Source of the DNA: Nocardioides renjunii
GTDB taxonomy: Bacteria > Actinomycetota > Actinomycetes > Propionibacteriales > Nocardioidaceae
Direction: 5' to 3'
Assembly (NCBI RefSeq): GCF_034661175.1
Contig: NZ_CP141058.1
Coordinates: 3,844,001 to 3,908,000, forward strand
DNA length: 64,000 nucleotides
The notes under the pieces are model-generated. The model worked only from the letters and a program-made list of their open reading frames with translations. It made no database searches and was not told where the DNA came from. The position numbers were made by a program, and so were the translations under genes. This document shows positions 8,259 through 14,604 of this stretch, one piece after another (position 1 is the first letter of the stretch; every line of letters starts with the position of its first letter).

Positions 8259-8354
8259 ATGATGAAGCGCATCCGCACCCACCTCGACTCCAAGCGTGCC
8301 GCCACCCAGCTGCAGGCCGCCTACGCGTGGCGCCCCGCGCCGCCGCGTGGCTGA
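8259..8354 (+). CDS. Putative 31-aa small protein (unannotated-size ORF)
   Basis: The ORF starts with a double ATG (MMKRIRTHLDSKRAATQLQ...), preceded by GGAG 6 nt upstream, one of the better Shine-Dalgarno sites nearby. It ends at TGA 8352-8354. The product is basic, with a likely amphipathic helix (KRAATQLQAAYAW) and a proline-rich tail. A strong hairpin follows 50 nt later. It may be a small regulatory protein or a leader peptide of the P450 gene. I recognise no family. The evidence is the ribosome site and the position only. Confidence 0.5.
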   Translation: MMKRIRTHLDSKRAATQLQAAYAWRPAPPRG

Positions 8355-8389
8355 CGCTCGGGGGACTCACCACCCGTGAGGCACCCCTA

Positions 8390-9514
8390 GTGGTGCACGT
8401 GGGCAGCGCCGAGTCGGCCGGTGGCCGACTCGGCGCTGTCCTCTCCGCTCCGCGGACCGGGGCCGTCGCGCTCGGTCCCCACGGCCCCTGGCTGGCCACG
8501 ACCCCCGGCCTGGCCAAGCGGGTCCTGACCGACCCCGCCTCCTTCGACTTCCCCGGCGACGTCAGCCGCAGCGGCGACCTGTCCGGGAGCACCGGCGACA
8601 CGCGGTCCGGGCACACGGTCTTCGCGCCCCTGGCCGCCGAGGACGTCGCGCGCGGCCGGGCGGTCTTCGGCGACGAGTGGCGCGCAGCCCTCCTCGCGCA
8701 CGACCGCTCCGAGCCCGCGACGCCGTACGACGCCATGGCGCTGCTGCGTCGCCCCGTGGCCCGGTCGACCGCCGCCGCCGTGCTCCCGGGCCTCGCCACG
8801 CCGGAGCGTGACCTCGTGGCGGACCTCGTCCTCGCCTGGGTTGACGCCCTCGGTCCCGTCATCGCGGCGCGGCGACCGCCGCACCGGTGGAGCCGCGCCC
8901 GGCGGGCCGAGCGCGTCACGCGCGTCGCCCTCGAGGACGCGCTCGACCCGGTCGCCGACCGCGACCGGTCCGCCACCCAGCTCGCGACCATGCTGGCGGC
9001 CGGGACGCAGGTCCCGGTCGCGGCCGGCGCGTGGCTCATCGCCTGGCTGGCCCAGCACCCGTCGGAGGCGCCGGGAGAGACCGTCGACCCCGTCCACGCG
9101 GTGTGGGAGACCCTGCGGCTGACGCCGCCCACCTGGGTCACCGCACGCATCACGACCGCGGACGTCGACCTCGACGGACAGCTCGTCCCGCAGGGCCGCG
9201 TCGTCCTGGTCAGCCCCCTCCTCCTGGGCCGCTCGGAGGAGCTGGTGCCCGGCGACGGCGAGCGCCTGGCGGACTTCGACCCCGCCCGCTGGACCGACCC
9301 GGACCGGCGCCCGGGCGCGTGGCTCCCGTTCGGCGCGGGACCACACGCGTGCCCGGGCCGTACCCTCGGTCTGGCGCAGCTGGTCCACGTGGCACAGTGG
9401 GCCAGCGCCCAGGAAATCGCCCTGGTGGAGGACGTCTCGGTCGACCAGAGTCGGGGCATCCTTCCCTCGCCGTGCCGCTTCACCCTTGCCCCGAGGAGGG
9501 GGCCGTCACCGTGA
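8390..9514 (+). CDS. Atypical cytochrome P450-like haem protein
   Basis: About 374 aa from GTG 8390, shorter than the roughly 400-residue bacterial norm. The haem-thiolate loop is complete: FGAGPHACPGRTLG, with the Cys codon at 9350-9352. The ExxR motif is ETLR at 9107-9118, followed by a PPTW helix. The I-helix region reads MLAAGTQVPVAAGAW and lacks the usual (A/G)Gx(D/E)T acid-alcohol pair for O2 activation. This raises the possibility of a non-monooxygenase or sensory role. The start is unsure: GTG at 8390, 8393 and 8399 are in frame and a strong hairpin covers the first codons. Its stop overlaps the histidine kinase start (GTGA), so the two are translationally coupled. Confidence 0.72.
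   Translation: MVHVGSAESAGGRLGAVLSAPRTGAVALGPHGPWLATTPGLAKRVLTDPASFDFPGDVSRSGDLSGSTGDTRSGHTVFAPLAAEDVARGRAVFGDEWRAALLAHDRSEPATPYDAMALLRRPVARSTAAAVLPGLATPERDLVADLVLAWVDALGPVIAARRPPHRWSRARRAERVTRVALEDALDPVADRDRSATQLATMLAAGTQVPVAAGAWLIAWLAQHPSEAPGETVDPVHAVWETLRLTPPTWVTARITTADVDLDGQLVPQGRVVLVSPLLLGRSEELVPGDGERLADFDPARWTDPDRRPGAWLPFGAGPHACPGRTLGLAQLVHVAQWASAQEIALVEDVSVDQSRGILPSPCRFTLAPRRGPSP
8404..8438 (+). promoter_or_regulatory. Perfect 16-bp inverted repeat at the P450 5' end (terminator or attenuator)
   Basis: The arms (8404-8419 and 8423-8438) are exact reverse complements around a GGT loop, about 80% GC. The element follows the 31-aa ORF by 50 nt and overlaps the predicted start codons of the P450 gene. 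It could terminate the short upstream transcript or occlude translation initiation. No T-run follows. Confidence 0.6.
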
Positions 9515-10830
9515 CCGAGCATCCCGCCCTGCAGGACACGACTGTCTGCGGGCCGGTCTCCCCGGAGGCCGCCGCCCTCGCCGGCACCATCCTCTCGGGT
9601 GCGATCAGCGTGGACGACGGCATCGGCCGGATCGCCACCCACTTCCTCACCGAGCCACGGGTCGAGGCGGTGGTGGCCGCGCTGACCATCTTCGCGCCGG
9701 AGGACGCCACGGGCTGGGTGAAGCTCGGCGGGCGGGCGTGGGTGCGCGAGTGGCTGCGAGCGGAGGACGACCGCTCGGTCCTCCCGCCCAGCGGCGCCGG
9801 TCCGGACGCGGCGCTGAGCATGCCGTGGGTCTCGCGGCACGCGCGCGCCCACGGGCTGGCCGCCGTCGTGGACAGGTCCGCCATCCCGGAGGAGCGCGAC
9901 CGCGTCGAGCTCGAGCGGATGCGGGTGCGCAGCCTGGTGGCGACGACCTTCCTCTCGCGAGGCGAGATGTTCGGCAGCATGTCGGTCGTCAGCGGCGACA
10001 CCGGCTCGTGGCCGCAGACCCTCATCGACGACCTGCGCCTGCTCAACGCCGCCCTGACCTCGCGGATCATGCTGGAGCAGTCCCGGCGGGCGCTGGCCGA
10101 GGCCATCGACGCGGGCGCCGAGGCCCAGCTCGGCTACCAGCACTTCTTCGGCTCGGTCGGCCACGAGCTGCGTACGCCCCTCGCGTCGGTCATGGGCTAC
10201 ACCGAGGTGCTCCTCGACGACGCCGAGCACGGGCTCGCGGAGTCGGTGGCGGCGGGCATGCGTCGCGACGGGCCGGTGATGCTCCGCGCCTGCGAGCAGC
10301 TGCTCACCATCGTCGACGGACTGCTCGGAGCCGGCCGCGCGCTCGGCAGCGACGACCAGCGCCAGGACGTCTCGGTCGCCGACGCGGTGGCCGACGTCGT
10401 CCACTGGCACCGCAACCCGGCCCAGGCCGCCGGCGTCTCGGTCGACGCCGACATCGACCCGGCGGCGACGGCCTGGGCCCACCCGTCCGGCGTGCGCCAG
10501 GTGCTCAGCAACCTGCTCGGCAACGCGATCGCCCACCACCGCCCGACGGGCGGGTCGGTCCACCTGTCCACGTCTTCCCTGCTCGGCGAGAGCGGCCGGC
10601 CGATGGTGCGCATCATCGTCCGCGACGACGGCCCGGGGCTCACCCCGGAGCAGCTCCAGCACGCCTTCGAGCCGTTCGTGCGCTTCGCCGCGCCCGGCAC
10701 GACGGGGAGCGGGCTCGGGCTCTCGATGTCCCGCACGATCGCCGAGCGTGACGGCGGAGCGGTGCGCGGGGAGTCGACCGCGGACACCGGCTCGTCGTTC
10801 TGGGTCGAGCTGCCGGTGCGCAGGTCCTGA
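9511..10830 (+). CDS. Soluble GAF-domain sensor histidine kinase
   Basis: 439 aa without transmembrane segments. Residues about 20-190 resemble a GAF-type sensory module. The dimerisation and phosphotransfer box is GSVGHELRTPLASVMGY with His218. The ATPase has an N-box (VLSNLLGNAIAHH, near 330), G1 (RDDGPGL) and G2 (GSGLGLSMSR), so it looks active. The GTG at 9511 overlaps the P450 stop by 4 nt. It probably phosphorylates the single-domain regulator at 7714. The ligand is unknown; the coupling to a haem protein suggests a redox or small-gas input, which is inference only. Confidence 0.85.
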   Translation: MTEHPALQDTTVCGPVSPEAAALAGTILSGAISVDDGIGRIATHFLTEPRVEAVVAALTIFAPEDATGWVKLGGRAWVREWLRAEDDRSVLPPSGAGPDAALSMPWVSRHARAHGLAAVVDRSAIPEERDRVELERMRVRSLVATTFLSRGEMFGSMSVVSGDTGSWPQTLIDDLRLLNAALTSRIMLEQSRRALAEAIDAGAEAQLGYQHFFGSVGHELRTPLASVMGYTEVLLDDAEHGLAESVAAGMRRDGPVMLRACEQLLTIVDGLLGAGRALGSDDQRQDVSVADAVADVVHWHRNPAQAAGVSVDADIDPAATAWAHPSGVRQVLSNLLGNAIAHHRPTGGSVHLSTSSLLGESGRPMVRIIVRDDGPGLTPEQLQHAFEPFVRFAAPGTTGSGLGLSMSRTIAERDGGAVRGESTADTGSSFWVELPVRRS

Positions 10831-10886
10831 GCCGCGCCGAGCCGATTCCGCACCGCCCCCGTCGCTGTTGTATTCTCGTCCCGCTT

Positions 10887-10960
10887 GGGCAGGTAGCTCA
10901 GTTGGTACGAGCGATCGCCTGAAAAGTGATAGGTCGGCGGTTCGACCCCGCCCCTGCCCA
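10887..10960 (+). tRNA. tRNA-Phe (anticodon GAA)
   Basis: Acceptor GGGCAGG pairs with CCTGCCC, the anticodon stem ATCGC/GTGAT encloses loop CTGAAAA (GAA), and the T-arm is GGCGGTTCGACCCCGCC. Discriminator A is at 10960; CCA is not encoded. Confidence 0.93.
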
Positions 10961-10968
10961 CAAGCACA

Positions 10969-11004
10969 GAAGGGCCCCGACCACGTCCCGGTCGGGGCCT
11001 TTCT
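10969..11004 (+). terminator. Rho-independent terminator after tRNA-Phe
   Basis: GGCCCCGACC (10973-10982) pairs with GGTCGGGGCC (10990-10999) across a short loop, preceded by AGAAG and followed by TTTCT. It terminates tRNA-Phe and, read on the other strand, also lies just downstream of pstB, so it can work both ways. Confidence 0.85.
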
Positions 11005-11025
11005 GCGTCTCGGCGGTGCGTGTCG

Positions 11026-11877
11026 TCAGCCGAACCGTCCGTTGACGTAGTCGGAGGTGCGCTGGTCGCGCGGGCTGGAGAACATCGCCTCGGTGTCGCC
11101 GTGCTCGACGATGACCCCCGGCGTGCCCTGCGAGGCCAGGAAGAAGGCGCAGGTGTCCGAGACGCGGGCCGCCTGCTGCATGTTGTGCGTGACGATGACG
11201 ATCGTGACCTGTCGCGCCAGGTCCTTCATCGTCTCCTCGATGACCCGCGTGGACGTCGGGTCGAGGGCCGAGCACGGCTCGTCCATGAGCAGCACGCGGG
11301 GCTTGATGGCCAGCGAGCGCGCGATGCAGAGGCGTTGCTGCTGGCCGCCGGAGAGGCCGCCGCCGGGGCTGTCGAGACGGTCCTTCACCTCGTTCCACAG
11401 ACCTCCGCGGACCAGGCACTCCTCGACGAGCTCCTCCTTGGCCGACCTCCCCAGCCTCGTCCCGGTCAGCCGCAGCCCGGCCACCACGTTCTCCCGGATG
11501 GACATCGCCGGGAACGGGTTCGGCTTCTGGAAGACCATGCCGATGGCACGGCGCGCGTCGGTCAGCTTGCGCTGGGGGTCGTAGATGTCATCGCCGTCGA
11601 GCAGCACCTCACCGGCCAGCGCCGCAGACGGGACCAGCTCGTGCATCCGGTTGAGGATGCGGAGGAAGGTGGACTTCCCGCAGCCCGACGGGCCGATGAG
11701 GGCGGTGATGCCCGAGGCGGGCATGGTGAGCGACACCCGGTCGAGGACCTGGTGGCTGCCGAACCACGCGGTGATGTCGCGGGCCTCGAGGGTCGCGGGG
11801 CCGGCCGGTGGAGCTCCGCCGCTCGGCGCCTCAGGGGCGGCGGGGACGGCGGAGGCGGGCAGCGTGGACTGGGGCAT
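11026..11877 (-). CDS. pstB: Phosphate ABC transporter ATP-binding protein PstB
   Basis: 283 aa. An N-terminal Ala/Pro-rich extension of about 28 residues precedes a complete ABC ATPase. Walker A is GPSGCGKST, the Q-loop lies in [15 protein letters not shown] (the FQKPNPFP motif is diagnostic for PstB), the signature is LSGGQQQR, Walker B is [13 protein letters not shown], and the H-loop is VTHNMQQA. It drives phosphate uptake with PstC and PstA. It is the last gene of the operon, 125 nt after the PstS-Ig gene; a 13-bp hairpin in that gap may make its expression partly independent. Confidence 0.93.
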   Translation of the reverse strand: MPQSTLPASAVPAAPEAPSGGAPPAGPATLEARDITAWFGSHQVLDRVSLTMPASGITALIGPSGCGKSTFLRILNRMHELVPSAALAGEVLLDGDDIYDPQRKLTDARRAIGMVFQKPNPFPAMSIRENVVAGLRLTGTRLGRSAKEELVEECLVRGGLWNEVKDRLDSPGGGLSGGQQQRLCIARSLAIKPRVLLMDEPCSALDPTSTRVIEETMKDLARQVTIVIVTHNMQQAARVSDTCAFFLASQGTPGVIVEHGDTEAMFSSPRDQRTSDYVNGRFG

Positions 11878-11948
11878 GGCGGGATCTTCTTCGCGTCGAG
11901 GAGCTGGGGCGGGGCCCGGGCGGGGTCACTCCGTGACCGGTCCGGGAT

Positions 11949-11983
11949 GGAGGCGGGCGGTTGTCAGCGGACCGCCCGCCTCC
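11949..11983 (-). terminator. 13-bp perfect hairpin between the PstS-Ig gene and pstB
   Basis: GGAGGCGGGCGGT (11949-11961) and ACCGCCCGCCTCC (11971-11983) are exact reverse complements with a 9-nt loop. Just downstream on the minus strand is a second small inverted repeat, GGTCAC-TCC-GTGACC (11924-11938). The hairpin may partially terminate or stabilise the upstream transcript. Confidence 0.6.
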
Positions 11984-12002
11984 GACTCGGGAGGGTCGGG
12001 CG

Positions 12003-13604
12003 TCACTTGATGGTGATGACGAACCTGACCTTCGACGCGGCGAACGACGCGTTGCCGGCGTACTCCGCGACGAGCTTGTTCTTGCCCTTCGCGAGCGCCT
12101 TCAGGGTGACCGTGGCGACGCCACCGGCGACCTTGCCCCTGCCGACGGTCTTCTTGCCGAGCTTGATGACGACCTTGCCGGCGGCCTTGCCGGCGGCGGA
12201 CTCCTTGACCTTGACCTTGCCCTTCACGGCGGCGCCCTTGGCGTAGCTCTTCTTGAACGACACCGCCAGCTTGGTCGCGGCCTTGGTGGTGGGGGTGGTG
12301 ACCGGGACCGGGGCGGCAGCCCTCACCGTGACGTCGACCGGGGCGGAGGTGGAGCCGTTGAAGGCCGCGCCGGTGGGCGTGAAGGTGGCGGTGACCTGGT
12401 GCACGCCGGGGGTGAGCCCGGTGGCGGTGTAGGTCGCGCGGCCGCCGGTCACGACGCCCTGGCCCTTGACGGCGCCGTCGACGGAGAACGCCACGACGCC
12501 CTGGGGCTTGAGCTGCCCGCCGCCGCCGACGGTGGCGGTGAGGGTCGCCGCACCAGCGGCGTTGGAGGTGCCGGCGACGGTCGTGGTGGTGGTGACCTTG
12601 GCGGTCAGCAGGTCACTGGCCGCGGTGGCCGTCGTGGTGGCCACGCCGCACTTGCCGCCCTGGGCGGAGGAGAGCAGCTGCTCGAAGCCCGCGTCGAGGA
12701 TCAGCGAGGCGGCGGCCGGCGAGCACACGTAGCCGTTGGGGCCGAACAGGCCCTGCGCCCAGGCGCTGCCGGCGTCGGCCTGCCGGACCACGTTGTAGAG
12801 CGCGCGACCCACCTGCCAGCCCTGCTCGATGCGCAGGGTGCCGAGCAGGCCCGCACGGCCCACGGAGAACGGCGCGATCGCGTTGGGGTCGGACTTGATC
12901 GGGGCGTCGTCGTGCTCCTGCACGAAGGTGACGCCGGGCCCGTAGGTGACGGTCGAGCCCTTGATCTTGTCGAGCTCCTTCTTGAAGAAGTCGCCCGTGC
13001 CGGAGCTCGTCTGCGGGGCGAGCGGCTTGATGACGCCCGCGGCGCCGCCGACCTGGCTCCAGTTGGTGACGGTGCCCTCGAAGATCTGCACGATCTGGGC
13101 CGGCGTCAGCGCGGCCGGCGCGTTGGACGACTGCGCGGTGGCGACCGCGAGGGTGTCCTTGGCGAACGGGAACGCCTGGAGGTTGGCGGCGGTCTCGTTG
13201 GCGTTGTTGCCCGAGGAGGACCGCGCGAAGCTCACGTCCGGGTTGTTGCCCGCCCCGTAGAGCAGGCCCTTGCCGCCGCCCGAGCCGTTGGGACGGACGA
13301 TCGGGGCGGCGCCGGCGCGCAGGGTGACGCTGGCCGAGTTGGTCTGGGCGCCGGCGGAGTCGAACGTACGGGCGTCGAAGGACACCAGTCGCTGCGCGGG
13401 CGCGCCGGCGTTGTAGCCGGCCACGCCGCTGTGGCCGTCGGCCAGGTAGCCCAGGGCGTACATCGTGGTGTCGGAGCCGACGCCGACGATGTCGTCGGCG
13501 TCCGGGACGAACGCCGGGTCGGCCTGGGCCGGAGCGGCGACGGCGAGGGCCGCCGCCAGGACGGACGTGGTGGCCACGCCCGCGAGGAGCCTGCGAACAG
13601 ACAT
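12003..13604 (-). CDS. Secreted PstS-like substrate-binding protein with two C-terminal Ig-like domains
   Basis: 533 aa. A clear signal peptide (about 1-28, cleavage at AQA-D) is followed by a periplasmic-binding-protein-type domain (about 30-330). That domain contains VGSDTTMYAL and QIVQIFEGTVTNWSQVGG, typical of PstS where the ligand loops lie. Two beta-sandwich repeats follow: about 335-430 (FSVDGAVKGQG..., Big-type) and about 445-533, which is lysine-rich and alanine/glycine-rich. There is no lipobox, LPXTG or TM tail, so it is probably released or held by its basic C-terminal domain. A good Shine-Dalgarno (AGAAGGAAG) precedes the ATG. Confidence 0.8.
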   Translation of the reverse strand: MSVRRLLAGVATTSVLAAALAVAAPAQADPAFVPDADDIVGVGSDTTMYALGYLADGHSGVAGYNAGAPAQRLVSFDARTFDSAGAQTNSASVTLRAGAAPIVRPNGSGGGKGLLYGAGNNPDVSFARSSSGNNANETAANLQAFPFAKDTLAVATAQSSNAPAALTPAQIVQIFEGTVTNWSQVGGAAGVIKPLAPQTSSGTGDFFKKELDKIKGSTVTYGPGVTFVQEHDDAPIKSDPNAIAPFSVGRAGLLGTLRIEQGWQVGRALYNVVRQADAGSAWAQGLFGPNGYVCSPAAASLILDAGFEQLLSSAQGGKCGVATTTATAASDLLTAKVTTTTTVAGTSNAAGAATLTATVGGGGQLKPQGVVAFSVDGAVKGQGVVTGGRATYTATGLTPGVHQVTATFTPTGAAFNGSTSAPVDVTVRAAAPVPVTTPTTKAATKLAVSFKKSYAKGAAVKGKVKVKESAAGKAAGKVVIKLGKKTVGRGKVAGGVATVTLKALAKGKNKLVAEYAGNASFAASKVRFVITIK

Positions 13605-13668
13605 GTGTGGGTCTTCCTTCTCTGGTGGTCGTGCACTGGGTGGAGCTGACGTCGATCACATGCGGGTG

Positions 13669-14604
13669 TCACATCAGGTTGGGCAGCAGGCGCATGACCA
13701 CGTCGGTCGTGAGCCAGGCGACGGCGAGCACGACCGGGGTCGCGACCACCCACACCAGGGCGGCTCCGAACCGCTGCCGGGCGGCGATGACCCCGAAGGC
13801 CAGCGCCAGGAGCAGGGCCAGGCACAGGGTCAGCAGCGGCATGACCGCGCCCGACTCGGTGCCCATCGCCTGCTCCGGATCAGGGACCACGCGGGGCAGG
13901 CCCGCGGGGGTGTCGAAGGCCTCGTCGGCCTCGGCGTCGACGTAGACGACCTCGCCCGGCGACAGCGACGGGAGCCGGGAGCCGCTGGCCTCGCCGCTGA
14001 CGAGGACCAGCCGGGCGGCGTCGTCCGGGCGCGGCTGCGGCAGCGGGTCGCCCGCACGACGTACGCCGATGACGCGGAAGCGGGTGGCGCCCTGGGCAGT
14101 CGTGACGTTGACCTGGTCGCCGGGCACGAGCTCGCCGATGCGCGCGAAGGGCGCCCCGTAGGTGCTCGCCCGGCCGAGGACGGCCGACGTGCCGCGCTGG
14201 CCGGGCAGCACCGTGTTGCGGAGGTGTCCCGGCCCGACCAGCAGGTCGCCGGAGGCCGTCCCCTCGACGACCACCTGCTCCACGCCGATGTGCGGGATGG
14301 AAAGGGTGGCGACGGGCTGCCCCACCTCCGTGACGGGACCGATGGGGGCCGTGCCGGCGGCGAGCTCCGCGCGGAACTGCGAGTACAGCGTGTCCTGGGC
14401 GCGGTCCTGCGACAGCCCGCCGAGGTAGACCATCTGCGCGACCATCCAGCCGGCGACCAGGCAGCACATCACCGAGGTCGTCGTGATGACCGACCAGACG
14501 TCGTCGCCGGCCGGCGCCGTCGGGCGCACGGGCGTCGTACGAGGTGCGGGGGGACCGTCCGCCGGCTCGGCGCCGGCTCGGGGCCTGCTGCTCGTCATCG
14601 TCAC
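13669..14604 (-). CDS. Sortase-fold membrane protein lacking the catalytic His and Cys (pseudosortase)
   Basis: 311 aa. One N-terminal TM helix (about 36-62), an extracellular class-E-like sortase domain (about 95-225) and two C-terminal TM helices (about 254-274, 280-305). IPHIGVEQVVVEGTASGDLLVGPGHL, broken here as IPHIGVEQ then GDLLVGPGHL, and LPGQRGTSAVLG then STYGAPF align well with active sortases. The catalytic His of the GHR motif is Arg145 (LGRAST), and the TLTTC Cys is Ser203 (RLVLVSG). Arg210 could match the third catalytic residue. Transpeptidation should be impossible. It overlaps the preceding operon gene by 4 nt, so it may be a structural or chaperone partner of the TM-tailed binding proteins. 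Confidence 0.78.
   Translation of the reverse strand: MTMTSSRPRAGAEPADGPPAPRTTPVRPTAPAGDDVWSVITTTSVMCCLVAGWMVAQMVYLGGLSQDRAQDTLYSQFRAELAAGTAPIGPVTEVGQPVATLSIPHIGVEQVVVEGTASGDLLVGPGHLRNTVLPGQRGTSAVLGRASTYGAPFARIGELVPGDQVNVTTAQGATRFRVIGVRRAGDPLPQPRPDDAARLVLVSGEASGSRLPSLSPGEVVYVDAEADEAFDTPAGLPRVVPDPEQAMGTESGAVMPLLTLCLALLLALAFGVIAARQRFGAALVWVVATPVVLAVAWLTTDVVMRLLPNLM

Noticed and set aside
7726..10662. 978-codon minus-strand frame opposite the P450/kinase locus
   Set aside because: Antisense shadow caused by high third-position GC; no ribosome site, no domain, and it covers three well-supported plus-strand genes.
13669..14604. Loss of the sortase catalytic residues as a sequencing error
   Set aside because: Two separate sites are changed (CGG for His, AGC for Cys), the frame is intact over 311 codons and codon use is normal; a single read error cannot explain it.
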